Positions 9,124 to 17,904 are shown, counted from the stretch's first letter. The stretch: DNA of 47,021 nucleotides from CAYVQU01 sp964453155 (GCA_964453155.1 CAYVQU010000016.1:1-47021); one strand, 5' to 3'. Numbers and translations: made by a program. The notes: generated by a model from the sequence alone, not told the origin.

Positions 9124-9432
9124 AGTGATTGCATCAGCAGTTTTCGAAAAAGCTTTGAAATGGAAGGTAAACTCAAACCGAAAACTGCCCAGAGTGACGG
9201 TAAAACCAACTATTTTGATTTGAAATTACAAACCGTCACACACTTATTTGGTGCGAGTAGGCTAATAAATATTAGCCCCGCTGTCACCTATTTTAACATG
9301 AACTTATTGGGGCTCTCTGAGCTTTGGTGTGGTGAAAATTCCCCGGAAACTTCCGATCTGTTATTTTGCTGGGGAATTTGGTTTCAAAGTTTCCGGGGAA
9401 CTGAGTTTTCCACAGCATTTCTCAAAGAACTC
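9124..9432. other. Intergenic region upstream of minC, rich in palindromes
   Basis: I find no gene here; a plus-strand open frame across it is only the antisense of mrdA continuing outward. It holds GTGACGG (9194-9200) inverted at 9233-9239, an 18-bp palindrome GGCTAATA-AA-TATTAGCC (9260-9277), and a large imperfect palindrome (9328-9414, listed separately). It should contain the minCDE promoter and the end of the mrdA transcript. I could not pick a convincing sigma-70 promoter. Confidence 0.5.
9328..9414. repeat. Palindromic repeat, AAGTTTCCGGGG core (copy 1)
   Basis: AAGTTTCCGGGGAA at 9387-9400 is the exact inverse of 9339-9352, and the pairing extends outward through TGTGG (9328-9332) with CCACA (9410-9414). 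An alternative hairpin is possible: AAATTCCCC (9336-9344) with GGGGAATTT (9371-9379), so the RNA could switch between two folds. The same core is found at 44314-44377. It lies just after mrdA in the direction of transcription. Confidence 0.7.
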
Positions 9433-11514
9433 TTATGGGTTCCCCAGGGCAGCATCGATGGATTTTATTTCAAAATAAGCCTCGATGACTCGCCGAACAA
9501 TTGGCCCGGCCACACTGGCGCCCTCACCACCATTATAGACAAATGCCACCACGGCAATTTCCGGATTTTCATAGGGGGCATAGGCTACGGTCCAGGCATG
9601 GGTGGGCCAATCTCCCGGTTTGCACAGATTTTTGGCAAGAGCATATTCATCGCAGTATTCGGCGGTCCCGGTTTTACCTGCAGCAGGGATCGTGACGAAT
9701 TCAAATTGTTCTTCCAAAGTGCCGCTGGTTACAGCCAGCCGCATACCTTCTTGGACTTTTTCAATGACCCAAGATTCTACACTGGTTTTTTCAGCGGTTA
9801 ATTTGGCTTCACAACCGCCGGGACTGGTAGGATCTTCATAAATATCGATCACTGGATCTTGGGTGACATCCCACTTCATCTCAGGGATAAATGGTTGGAT
9901 GGTATTTCCTTCAGCGTCTGAGATTTGATGGATGATCGTTGGGCGCATCAATTTGCCATCATTTGCAATGGTTGCCGCCGACATCAAGACTTGGAGGGGG
10001 GTGGCAACCACAAAACCCTGGCCGACGCTGGCAATATAAGTGTCACCAATTGCCCAGTTTTCCCCATGGGCGATACGTTTCCATTCCGGACTGGGAATCT
10101 GGCCATCGGTTTCATCGGGGAGTTCGGTGCCGGGAAAGTCACCATAGCCCAAAGCTTTGGCATAAGTCCCTAAGCGGCAAATCCCCAAGCCTTCCGGGAC
10201 CTCATTTTTATAGCCACCGCCTAATTTGTAGAAATAAACATTGCTGGAGTTAGAAATCCCACCTAAAAAGTCTAGTTGGCCAAATCCGGCCCGGTTCCAA
10301 TCCACGAATTCACGCGCGTAGCCGGGATCGTTGGGGGTAAATTTTTCGGTGATCAAAATTTTTCCAGGAGTATCGATGATTTGATCGGCGGTAACTACCC
10401 CTTCGTTCAGGGCACCCACCGCGGTAGAAATTTTGAATACCGAACCTGCCGGGAGTTCGGCCCCCACCGCATGATTTAGCAGCGGATCCCGCACATCTTC
10501 CAGTAATTGTTGGTAGTAATAGGCCGGAATCACCCGTGCCATGCGGTTATTTTCGTAGGTCGGATACGATACCATCGCCAGGATTTCACCCGTTTGGGGA
10601 TTGAGCGCAATGGTTACCCCACTGGTGATTCGTAATTCTCCTAAAAACGCGTTCCATCCCTCGATTTCGGCCAGTAAAATGCCCTCCGCCGCTTGTTGTA
10701 GCCGGGTATCAATGGTCAGATTGATATTCTGCCCAGGTATCGGGGGGATTGTGGGGCGGTAATCCCGTACGATCTGACCGGCAACATCCACCTCGACCAC
10801 GCGTTTCCCGGGTTTTCCGGCCAAAATGGTTTGATAGTATCGTTCTACTCCTGCATAGCCAACTTTATCCCGGTTCGGTACGAAACCGCGTTCCCGATAA
10901 TAGTCTTCAGTAACCGCTGAAATTGGGCCTAAAAATCCAATCATCGAAGCTGTTAAGGAACCAGTGGGATAATCTCGAACGGGTTCAACCTCAATATCAA
11001 CTCCCGGCCAATCGATGGACCTTTCCTTAAGAATCATGGCTGTGGTTTCATCGATATTACATTTAATTTTTACTGGAGAAAAGGGGGCACTGGTTTGGCC
11101 ATAGAATACGATCTGGGCGATACCATGCTCGGAGAAGCAGGGGACATAGGGTGTGGCCTGCGAGATTTCGCCTAAATTTACAGGGATATTGAGAATATGG
11201 GCCAGTTCTCGAAAAATTTCTTGGGTAGCTCCGGGATCATCCGGCAACCCGGCAGGTAAGATGATCGCGTTGTAACTGGCAACATTGCGCGCCAGAACAA
11301 TCCCGTTACGGTCAAAAATTACGCCGCGCAACGTGGGTAAACTAATTTCACTAATCCGGTTTTCTTCTGCCTCCGAGGTCCAATTATTGCCTTGGAGAAT
11401 TTGGAGATTAAATAACTGGATGATGAAGATGATAAAAACCAATCCAATGGCGATTACCAAGGCCAATATTCGCCAACCGGCGACATTATTCGTTAAAGTA
11501 GATGATTGATTCAT
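9433..11514 (-). CDS. mrdA: Penicillin-binding protein 2 (elongation transpeptidase)
   Basis: Class B PBP that cross-links new peptidoglycan with RodA. The 693-residue protein has one N-terminal membrane anchor (about residues 14-36), a dimerisation domain beginning LPTLRGVIFDRNGIVLARN, and a transpeptidase domain with the active-site SVFK tetrad (GSVFKISTA), the SSN triad (SNSSNVYF) and KTGTA (AAGKTGTAEY). It overlaps the mreD stop by four bases (ATGA), which indicates translational coupling. It fits the mreBCD-mrdA-rodA elongasome. Confidence 0.95.
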   Translation of the reverse strand: MNQSSTLTNNVAGWRILALVIAIGLVFIIFIIQLFNLQILQGNNWTSEAEENRISEISLPTLRGVIFDRNGIVLARNVASYNAIILPAGLPDDPGATQEIFRELAHILNIPVNLGEISQATPYVPCFSEHGIAQIVFYGQTSAPFSPVKIKCNIDETTAMILKERSIDWPGVDIEVEPVRDYPTGSLTASMIGFLGPISAVTEDYYRERGFVPNRDKVGYAGVERYYQTILAGKPGKRVVEVDVAGQIVRDYRPTIPPIPGQNINLTIDTRLQQAAEGILLAEIEGWNAFLGELRITSGVTIALNPQTGEILAMVSYPTYENNRMARVIPAYYYQQLLEDVRDPLLNHAVGAELPAGSVFKISTAVGALNEGVVTADQIIDTPGKILITEKFTPNDPGYAREFVDWNRAGFGQLDFLGGISNSSNVYFYKLGGGYKNEVPEGLGICRLGTYAKALGYGDFPGTELPDETDGQIPSPEWKRIAHGENWAIGDTYIASVGQGFVVATPLQVLMSAATIANDGKLMRPTIIHQISDAEGNTIQPFIPEMKWDVTQDPVIDIYEDPTSPGGCEAKLTAEKTSVESWVIEKVQEGMRLAVTSGTLEEQFEFVTIPAAGKTGTAEYCDEYALAKNLCKPGDWPTHAWTVAYAPYENPEIAVVAFVYNGGEGASVAGPIVRRVIEAYFEIKSIDAALGNP

Positions 11515-12011
11515 GCTGCGAGTTCTTCAGGATAAACCCACTCGGCTAAATCTTTAATAATCGCATAAATTGGGGCGGCTAATAAAAGATTGAGGATAAG
11601 ACTTGGTAAGATAATTAACCGAATGGTATCAAATACGGGTAAAGGGGTACCACTAATGCTAATTGCCAGAGCTGCAATGAGCTGACTCAGCAGGGAACCG
11701 ATAAAAGTCATCGCAAACATGGCCAAGATTGGAATTTCCCAGATTCTACGGCGCACGATGAGCACAATTGCCGTAATGATCAAATAGGCTGCCAGCGGAA
11801 CACCAAAATGAACAACCGAAACAAAACCAATACTCAACCCCCCAATGATACTCCAATGCCAGGCGGTTCGAACCCGGTCTTGTAACGCCCAGGCGATGAT
11901 GACCAACAAGAGTAAGTCGGCAGTGCCGTGGATAAGCGGCAGGCGACTGACAACCGCGGACTGTAGGATTGTGAGAAGACTAAAAATTGGGATGGCAATC
12001 AAAATAGCCAT
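11511..12011 (-). CDS. mreD: Rod shape-determining membrane protein MreD
   Basis: A 166-residue protein with about five to six membrane segments and few conserved residues, as usual for MreD. The identification rests on hydropathy and position between mreC and mrdA. The start ATG lies right after the GTC-repeat element that fills the mreC-mreD spacer, and no clear Shine-Dalgarno is seen, so the element may affect its translation. Confidence 0.88.
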   Translation of the reverse strand: MAILIAIPIFSLLTILQSAVVSRLPLIHGTADLLLLVIIAWALQDRVRTAWHWSIIGGLSIGFVSVVHFGVPLAAYLIITAIVLIVRRRIWEIPILAMFAMTFIGSLLSQLIAALAISISGTPLPVFDTIRLIILPSLILNLLLAAPIYAIIKDLAEWVYPEELAA

Positions 12012-12018
12012 AAATTGG

Positions 12019-12105
12019 GTCGGGAACGTCCAAAAGGTCTGGTAAGTCTAAACCGTCCCAAAAGTCCAACCAGTGGACAATTTAGACCATTCTGACCTCT
12101 CAGAA
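12019..12105. repeat. GTC 9-mer palindromic element, copy A
   Basis: From 12019, GTC recurs every nine bases: 12019, 12028, 12037, 12046, 12055, 12064. After a short turn (GTCCA-ACCAG-TGGAC, 12064-12078) the complement GAC recurs at 12076, 12085 and 12094, with a decayed GAA at 12103. The two arms can form an imperfect hairpin. The element fills nearly all of the 99-bp spacer between the mreC stop and the mreD start. Related copies lie at 14279 and 23093. It should be transcribed as part of the mre mRNA. Confidence 0.85.
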
Positions 12106-12110
12106 CTTAC

Positions 12111-12950
12111 CTATGGGGCTGGAATGAGCGGCGTAATATCTATCGGTTGGAAGTTTGTGATGACGAGGACGATTTCTAAATCAGTAAAGTCAACCACAGG
12201 TTGGATGGAGGCACTCTGGAAAAGGTCATAATCTTGACTACGAACACTGGTTACTTGACCGATCAGAATGTTGGGGGGGTAGTTGCCGCCTAATCCGGAG
12301 GTCAACACCAAATCGCCGGGATCGACTTTTGCTTCTTGAGGAATGAAATCCAGGCCTACATCCCCGGTAATAGACCCGGTGAGCACAGCTTCCACTCGCT
12401 CAGGTTCTAACCGCACGTTGAGAATAGTACCTGGATCAGTGATTAGTTGAACCAAGGCCGCGGAAGCAGTAATTTGAGCCACCCGTCCAACCAAACCCTG
12501 TTGGGTAACAACCGGCATCCCGCGTCGGAGACCATCGTCTGAGCCGCGGTTAATGTGGATGTATTTGACAAATGGGCTGGGGTCGCGGCCAATCACACTA
12601 GCGCCCACATATTGGTATTCGGGATAAGCCCGGGCAAAGTCCAATAAGGCCGAAAGAATTTGATACTCGGTGAGTTGTTGCTGCAGCTCAATGATTTGAG
12701 TTTGCAAGTTGGCAACTTCAGCCTCGAGTTCATTATTTCGTTGCGTGAGGATGGTTACATCTCGGGGAGAGTTGACCAGGATTTGAATGGCCTGATATCG
12801 GCTAGATACCCAGGTTTGAATCGAAATTAGGGGGGCTAATGCTACTCGAGAAAGTGGGGTTAAATAGCCTCCCAGTGCCAGAGCGACCAAACCTAAAGAA
12901 ATGATCGCAATGGTTATCGAACGCAAAACACCAGGAGATTTAATCTTCAT
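12111..12950 (-). CDS. mreC: Rod shape-determining protein MreC
   Basis: Periplasmic-side scaffold of the elongasome. The 279-residue protein has an N-terminal membrane segment (about residues 8-30), a coiled coil at about 65-95 (RNNELEAEVANLQTQIIELQQQL), then the MreC beta domain with VIGRDPSPFVKYIHINRGSDDGLRRGMPVVTQQGLVGRV. It ends five bases from the GTC-repeat element. Complete and normal length. Confidence 0.95.
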   Translation of the reverse strand: MKIKSPGVLRSITIAIISLGLVALALGGYLTPLSRVALAPLISIQTWVSSRYQAIQILVNSPRDVTILTQRNNELEAEVANLQTQIIELQQQLTEYQILSALLDFARAYPEYQYVGASVIGRDPSPFVKYIHINRGSDDGLRRGMPVVTQQGLVGRVAQITASAALVQLITDPGTILNVRLEPERVEAVLTGSITGDVGLDFIPQEAKVDPGDLVLTSGLGGNYPPNILIGQVTSVRSQDYDLFQSASIQPVVDFTDLEIVLVITNFQPIDITPLIPAP

Positions 12951-12993
12951 TTTGGAGAATTGAAAGCGCGCCGCGAGCCTTCAAAAAACTGGG

Positions 12994-14061
12994 TTAGCGC
13001 GTCCGGCCCTCCGCGCGGCCTAGCCCTACAAACAATGAATCCCACATTTCCATATCTTCAAGGGAAATTCCCGCCCCGCGGGCTACACAACTCATGGGGT
13101 CTTCAGCTACCCAGGCGCGAATATGGAGATCATTGGTCAATCGTTCTGCCAAACCTTGCAATAAAGCTCCGCCACCGGCCAGACAAATTCCGGTATCCAT
13201 AAGGTCAGCAATAATTTCGGGAGGGGCTTCATCCAGAGCATCCTTGATGACCTCAATGATGGTGTTGACCGAACTTGCCATGGCTTCCCGTAACTCGACG
13301 GATGAAACTTCAATGGCCTCTGGTAGTCCGGTGATTAAATTGCGGCCGCGCAGCGTCATCGTTTTCTCTTGGGGAAGATGATACGCTGACCCAATTGTGA
13401 TCTTGGCATGTTCTGCCATTCGAGGCCCGATTAGTAAATTGTATTTATTCCGAACATACAAGATGATATCTTCGTCTAATTCGTCCCCCGCGACGCGCAA
13501 TGAACGTGATACCACAACCCCTTTCATCGATAAAAGCGCCACTTCAGAGGTCCCACCACCAATGTCTACGACCATGCTGCCTCGCACTTCATTGATCGGC
13601 AGTCCAGCTCCCAATGCCGCGGCGACGGGTTCTTCAATGAGGTAAACTTCTCGGGCGCCAGCAGAGAGCGCGGCATCATAAACGGCGCGTTTTTCTACCT
13701 TCGTAACGCCAGCTGGAATCCCAACAACCACCCGCGGCCGAGGAACCGGTACAATGGTTTGCTGGTGGACCTTACCGATGAAATACTCAAGCATGGCTTG
13801 GGTAATTTCAAATTCTGAAATGACCCCATCTCTAAGAGGTCGCACGGCCAATACATTCGCTGGGGTGCGGCCAACCATTTCTTTGGCTTCGGCTCCGATA
13901 CGGAGTGGTTCGCGAGTCCGACGGTCAATTGCCACCCAAGAAGGTTCGCTGATTACAATACCTTTACCGCGCACATTTACCATGGTGTTTGCGGTTCCCA
14001 GGTCAATTCCAATGTCAAGAGAAAATAAGCCTAGTAGCCAGTTTAATGGATTAAATGCCAA
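12994..14061 (-). CDS. mreB: Rod shape-determining actin homologue MreB (TTG start)
   Basis: Actin-like ATPase that forms the cytoskeletal filaments guiding elongation. Phosphate and adenosine motifs are present (SLDIGIDLGTANTMV, VVDIGGGTSEVALLS, CLAGGGALLQGL). I choose the TTG at 14061 (MAFNPLNWLLGLF..., 355 residues) because AAAAAGGAG sits six bases before it. An upstream in-frame TTG at 14082 would place that ribosome site inside the gene. First gene of the mre-mrd cluster; an extended -10 promoter lies about 65 bp upstream. Confidence 0.95.
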   Translation of the reverse strand: MAFNPLNWLLGLFSLDIGIDLGTANTMVNVRGKGIVISEPSWVAIDRRTREPLRIGAEAKEMVGRTPANVLAVRPLRDGVISEFEITQAMLEYFIGKVHQQTIVPVPRPRVVVGIPAGVTKVEKRAVYDAALSAGAREVYLIEEPVAAALGAGLPINEVRGSMVVDIGGGTSEVALLSMKGVVVSRSLRVAGDELDEDIILYVRNKYNLLIGPRMAEHAKITIGSAYHLPQEKTMTLRGRNLITGLPEAIEVSSVELREAMASSVNTIIEVIKDALDEAPPEIIADLMDTGICLAGGGALLQGLAERLTNDLHIRAWVAEDPMSCVARGAGISLEDMEMWDSLFVGLGRAEGRTR

Positions 14062-14124
14062 CGCAGGCTCCTTTTTAGTCAAAAAATAGACGCGTGAACA
14101 TCCGCTGTCTAGAGTACTGGTGGG

Positions 14125-14133
14125 ATTATACCA
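14125..14133 (-). promoter_or_regulatory. Extended -10 promoter for mreB
   Basis: The minus strand reads TGGTATAAT, a consensus TATAAT hexamer preceded by a TGn extension. The predicted start point is near 14118, about 57 bases from the mreB start codon. The -35 region is weak (AGTATC at 17-bp spacing), consistent with an extended -10 promoter. Confidence 0.6.
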
Positions 14134-14200
14134 GTTTATGCTAAATAGATACTGGGGATAAATTTTTCTTTCATTACAATTTTATAAGGAAATTTTGGGG

Positions 14201-14206
14201 TATAAT
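14201..14206 (+). promoter_or_regulatory. -10 element of the glmS leader promoter
   Basis: A perfect TATAAT lies about 57 bases before the predicted ribozyme cleavage site; transcription should start near 14213. I see no good -35 hexamer at 16-18 bases. Confidence 0.5.
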
Positions 14207-14262
14207 TCCCACCCGAAACCAAAAATCGGAGGTGTAAAGCGAAAATTTAACCGGAAAAGATA

Positions 14263-14558
14263 GCGCATGGACCAAATTGTCGCATATGTCTAAAATGTCC
14301 CAAAGGCCTAAATTGTCATTTTTACCGACAAGTTAGACCTCTCAGACCAATAAGACCCTTCAGACATCTTTGGTTGACGAGGATGAGGGTTCCCCATTGC
14401 AAGATGGGGCTAAGCTCAAAGAAATTGACTAGTTCAATATTATGAGCCAAAATCGAAAGATCAGCGGAAGCCCTCCGGGAGTGCCACCTCCCGACATCTT
14501 TTCCCTCCTAAAAATACTGCGAACAAACTCTGCAGGTAACTGCAAACCAAAACCGCAG
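14263..14558 (+). ncRNA. glmS ribozyme (glucosamine-6-phosphate-activated), enlarged
   Basis: In the leader of glmS, the sequence matches the glmS self-cleaving ribozyme as I recall it from Thermoanaerobacter and Bacillus. Cleavage is predicted between A14262 and G14263 (A|GCGCATGGAC). P1 is CCAAA (14272-14276) with TTTGG (14369-14373), directly followed by the conserved TTGACGAGG. GAGGG (14385-14389) pairs with CCCTC (14471-14475) around ATCGA...GCGG. P3 is CGGGAG/CTCCCG (14476-14493). P4 is CTGCG/CGCAG (14517-14558) with a nested TGCAG-GTAA-CTGCA hairpin (14531-14544) whose GNRA loop is typical of P4a. Two oddities: P1 contains a GTC-repeat element, and two extra hairpins (14392-14409, 14414-14447) sit in the core. 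Expected function: GlcN6P promotes cleavage and lowers glmS expression. Confidence 0.9.
14279..14365. repeat. GTC 9-mer palindromic element, copy B (inside ribozyme P1)
   Basis: GTC (once GCC) recurs at 14279, 14288, 14297, 14306 and 14315; after a 9-base loop GAC recurs at 14327, 14336, 14345, 14354 and 14363. The two 39-base arms are therefore in exact 9-base register and every GTC can pair with a GAC. The element forms the distal part of P1 of the glmS ribozyme, bounded on both sides by the P1 stem. Confidence 0.88.
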
Positions 14559-14639
14559 CAAGTGGCCAAAATTCTAAATTTGTGGATAGCGTAAAATTAT
14601 TATTCACAAACCACAAGTTACTATCTCGGAGGGACCCCT

Positions 14640-16481
14640 ATGTGTGGAATCGTTGGTTATATTGGACCGCAGGATGCAACCCCGATTATCCTGAATGGCC
14701 TTAAACGTTTGGAATACCGTGGGTATGACAGCGCGGGTTTAGCCGTTTTGCAGAATGGCGATATTGAAGTTCGTCGCGATGCTGGCAAACTTTCGGTTTT
14801 ATCGCAGTTGGTTGCTGAGAATCCAGTGGTGGGGGAGTTGGGGATTGGTCATACCCGGTGGGCCACGCATGGTGAGCCGAATGCTCGCAATGCTCATCCT
14901 CATATGGGCATGACGGGCAATGTCGTTATTGTACATAATGGCATTGTTGAAAATTATATAGAGTTACGTGATGAATTGGTAGCTGAAGGGGTCGAATTTG
15001 CCTCTGAAACGGATACCGAGGTGATCGTTCACCTGATAGAACGTTACCTGACTTTAGATGAGGGGCTGCCCGAAGCAGCTCGCAGAGCATTGAGTCATTT
15101 ACGCGGTGCTCACGGCGTGGTGGCCTTCTCCAAAAATGAACCCGACAAATTAGTCGCTGCTCGGATTGGGAATGCTGGGGGTGTGGTTATTGGTCTCGGG
15201 GAGGGTGAAACCTATATTGCCTCCGATTTACCCGCCATTTTGGAGCACACCCGGCAGATGATTTTCTTGGAATCTCATCAAATGGCCGTAGTAAGCAAAG
15301 ATGGGGCCGCGCTTCAAACTCTAGCAGGGGAGGTGATTGCGCCTGAAATCCAGTCCGTTCCCTGGGATCCGGTCGCGGCTGAAAAAGGTGAATTCCGCCA
15401 TTTCATGCACAAGGAAATTCACGAGCAGGTCCGTTCGTTGACTGATACCATTTCTGGTCGGGTAGATTTTGATACCGGGCACATCCGGTTCAATTCATTA
15501 AAGCTGACCACCGAATTTGCCTGCCAGATCAACAAGATATTTATCACCGCCTGTGGCACCGCCTCTTACGCCGGGATGGTCGGTAAAATTTTGATCGAAA
15601 AACTGGCCCGAATTCCCGTCGAACTCACCCTCGGTTCCGAATTCCGCTACTCTGATCCAATTGTGGGATCAAACGATGTAGTTTTGTCTATCAGTCAATC
15701 TGGTGAAACGGCCGATACCCTCGCTGCGATGGAAGAAGGACGTTCACGCGGGGCAACTTTATGGAGCATCGTCAACGCCATTGGTTCGCAAGCGATGCGG
15801 GTCGCCGATGGTTATATTTCGATGCAAACTGGGCCCGAGATTGGGGTGGCTTCCACTAAAGCCTACACTGCCCCATTGGTCGATCTTTATATGTTGGCAA
15901 TTTTGTTGGCTGATCTACGCGGCACTATCGATGGGCCGACTCGTTACCAGTTGGTTCAAGATTTGCGCCTGGTACCCGATTTAGCTTCCCGTTGTCTGGA
16001 TCGCGAGGCCGAAATCGAGGCGGTAGCCCAAACTTTGGTTGAGGTGAAGCATGCCTTGTACCTGGGACGTGGCATCAACATGCCAACCGCCTACGAAGGC
16101 GCGCTAAAACTCAAAGAGATATCATATATTCATGCTGAAGGTTACCCTGCGGGCGAGATGAAACACGGCCCCATCGCCCTGATTGACCGCGAAATGCCGG
16201 TGGTCGTGATCGCCCCCCAGGACCCCTGGTATGAGAAGATGTTTAGCCAGATCGAACAATCCAAGGCCCGCGGCGGGCGGGTGATCGCAGTGGCAACGGA
16301 TGGCGATGAACTTATCCCCCCGGTTGCCGATGAAGTCATTTGGGTTCCCGAAACCCCTTGGATGCTGAGTCCAGTAACGACTGTCATCCCACTCCAGATT
16401 TTAGCCTACCATATCGCGGCCCTCCGCGGTCTCGATGTCGATCAGCCGCGCAACCTGGCCAAATCGGTCACGGTTGAATGA
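14640..16481 (+). CDS. glmS: Glucosamine--fructose-6-phosphate aminotransferase (isomerizing)
   Basis: Makes glucosamine-6-phosphate from fructose-6-phosphate and glutamine, the entry to UDP-GlcNAc and peptidoglycan. The 613-residue protein starts with the N-terminal nucleophile Cys2 (MCGIVGYIG). The glutaminase domain spans about 1-220 (GIGHTRWATHG, HNGIVENY), and two SIS isomerase domains follow (about 290-420 and 460-600, with SISQSGETADT and the terminal AKSVTVE). GGAGGG lies six bases before the ATG. The ribozyme leader implies product feedback on its mRNA. It converges with the downstream oxidoreductase gene, 12 bases apart. Confidence 0.98.
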   Translation: MCGIVGYIGPQDATPIILNGLKRLEYRGYDSAGLAVLQNGDIEVRRDAGKLSVLSQLVAENPVVGELGIGHTRWATHGEPNARNAHPHMGMTGNVVIVHNGIVENYIELRDELVAEGVEFASETDTEVIVHLIERYLTLDEGLPEAARRALSHLRGAHGVVAFSKNEPDKLVAARIGNAGGVVIGLGEGETYIASDLPAILEHTRQMIFLESHQMAVVSKDGAALQTLAGEVIAPEIQSVPWDPVAAEKGEFRHFMHKEIHEQVRSLTDTISGRVDFDTGHIRFNSLKLTTEFACQINKIFITACGTASYAGMVGKILIEKLARIPVELTLGSEFRYSDPIVGSNDVVLSISQSGETADTLAAMEEGRSRGATLWSIVNAIGSQAMRVADGYISMQTGPEIGVASTKAYTAPLVDLYMLAILLADLRGTIDGPTRYQLVQDLRLVPDLASRCLDREAEIEAVAQTLVEVKHALYLGRGINMPTAYEGALKLKEISYIHAEGYPAGEMKHGPIALIDREMPVVVIAPQDPWYEKMFSQIEQSKARGGRVIAVATDGDELIPPVADEVIWVPETPWMLSPVTTVIPLQILAYHIAALRGLDVDQPRNLAKSVTVE

Positions 16482-16493
16482 TAGCTGGGGAAT

Positions 16494-17675
16494 TTACACC
16501 AGTTTGTGTTCACTCTCAAAAACGGGTTTGTTATCCAAAATCCGTTGGGGCGCGAAAATTGACAAATCCAGCGTTGGTGTTTCTCCTAAAATCAACTCGG
16601 CCAAATAGCGGCCGACCGCATGTGCTTGCTGAAAACCATGTCCCGAGAAGCCATTTGCCAGCATAAAACCGCCTAGTTGTGGCCACTCACCCAAAATCGC
16701 ATTGCCGTCGAATGTGTTGACGGCATATAGCCCTCCCCATCCCCGCGCGATCTTTAATTGATCGAAGGCGGGGATGTATTCATATAACTCTGGCCACAAA
16801 TGGTCCATGAATATTTGACGATCCCAGCTAAATTCGAATCCGATCGGGTCAGTGGGCAGGATTTTCCCGGTCAAAAAGATATTGGCGTGTTCTTGGATTA
16901 AATACAATCCGGAAGGAAATACGGTCAGGGGATAGGCGATGTCGGTTTCAACATTGGTTTCGATCACAAAAACCTGGCGTTTGATTGGATCGATCGGTAA
17001 ATCCACCCCCGCGGTTTGCGCCAATTTCTGGGCCCAAGCCCCCGCGCTGTTCACCACGAATGGGGCCTGAATTTCACGGCCGGATGTCAACCGTACCCCT
17101 TGGATGAGCCCGTCTTTTTGCAAAATTTCTTGCACTTCACCTTTAAAATATTCTGCCCCTAATTCAATCGCTTTATTTTTATAGCCAATCAAAACTGCAT
17201 TGGCATCCATTGTGCCATCCTGATGGCCCAAAGTCCCCCCCGCCAGTTGATCCACCGCATATAAAGGGAACTGGTTCTTGATCCTAGCGGGTGACAGCCA
17301 TTCGACTGGGCAACCGAGGTTTTGTTGGGTTGCCAACCCTTTTTGAGCCGCGGCTTTGCCAGCTTCATCTGTTAGAAATAAATTTCCTTGCTGACGGAAA
17401 GCAATATCCGGTTTGACCCCTTCGACTGCCATATCTTCTGCAAACGTCGCTAACACTTCTAACCCATACTGTGAGATTTGAATGTTTTCTTTCACGTTAA
17501 ACTGTAGGCGAATATTAGCATCACTCAAAACTGTCGAGCAAAATTCATAAGTTGGATCTTTTTCAATGATCAATACGGTTATGGTGGGGTCTTTTTTCCG
17601 CAAATAATAAGCTGTTGCACAGCCCATAATCCCCCCACCGACTAGGATTACATCATATTTTTTGTTAGGTTCCAT
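16494..17675 (-). CDS. FAD-dependent oxidoreductase, DAO family
   Basis: Amine or amino-acid oxidase-like flavoprotein of about 393 residues. The N-terminal FAD-binding fold is clear (YDVILVGGGIMGCATAYYLRKKDP, then a Glu-ending second strand LIIEKD). The C-terminal part has GLYAVNTFDGNAILGEWPQ and the FAD-binding ANGFSGHGFQQAHAVGR, as in sarcosine oxidase or dimethylglycine dehydrogenase relatives. I use the ATG at 17675 because AGGAG lies upstream; an ATG at 17705 is also possible. The substrate cannot be inferred: it stands alone between glmS and a divergent dinB-like gene. Confidence 0.88.
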   Translation of the reverse strand: MEPNKKYDVILVGGGIMGCATAYYLRKKDPTITVLIIEKDPTYEFCSTVLSDANIRLQFNVKENIQISQYGLEVLATFAEDMAVEGVKPDIAFRQQGNLFLTDEAGKAAAQKGLATQQNLGCPVEWLSPARIKNQFPLYAVDQLAGGTLGHQDGTMDANAVLIGYKNKAIELGAEYFKGEVQEILQKDGLIQGVRLTSGREIQAPFVVNSAGAWAQKLAQTAGVDLPIDPIKRQVFVIETNVETDIAYPLTVFPSGLYLIQEHANIFLTGKILPTDPIGFEFSWDRQIFMDHLWPELYEYIPAFDQLKIARGWGGLYAVNTFDGNAILGEWPQLGGFMLANGFSGHGFQQAHAVGRYLAELILGETPTLDLSIFAPQRILDNKPVFESEHKLV

Positions 17676-17904
17676 TTCGGGGGCTCCTGGAATTTCAAAT
17701 AACAAATAGTGCCTTGCTGAACAAGAATTGAATTTTAAACCAAGTAGTTATTCGTTACGATTTATATCCTAATAATTGATTTTTTTGCCCAAATAAACCG
17801 TAAAAATCTGGTTTTAGTGTGTGTATGTGTAGTTTCCTGATCGACGTGAATTTAAATTTGGAATTCAGGTAAAATATATCCAGATATTAACCAAGGAGGT
17901 TAGA

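Noticed and set aside
9091..9801. Plus-strand gene of 236 codons
   Set aside because: It is antisense to mrdA for most of its length and runs over the palindrome-rich spacer; no ribosome site and no recognisable protein.
16482..16493. Terminator between glmS and the convergent oxidoreductase
   Set aside because: Only 12 bases separate the stops and no hairpin is visible there.
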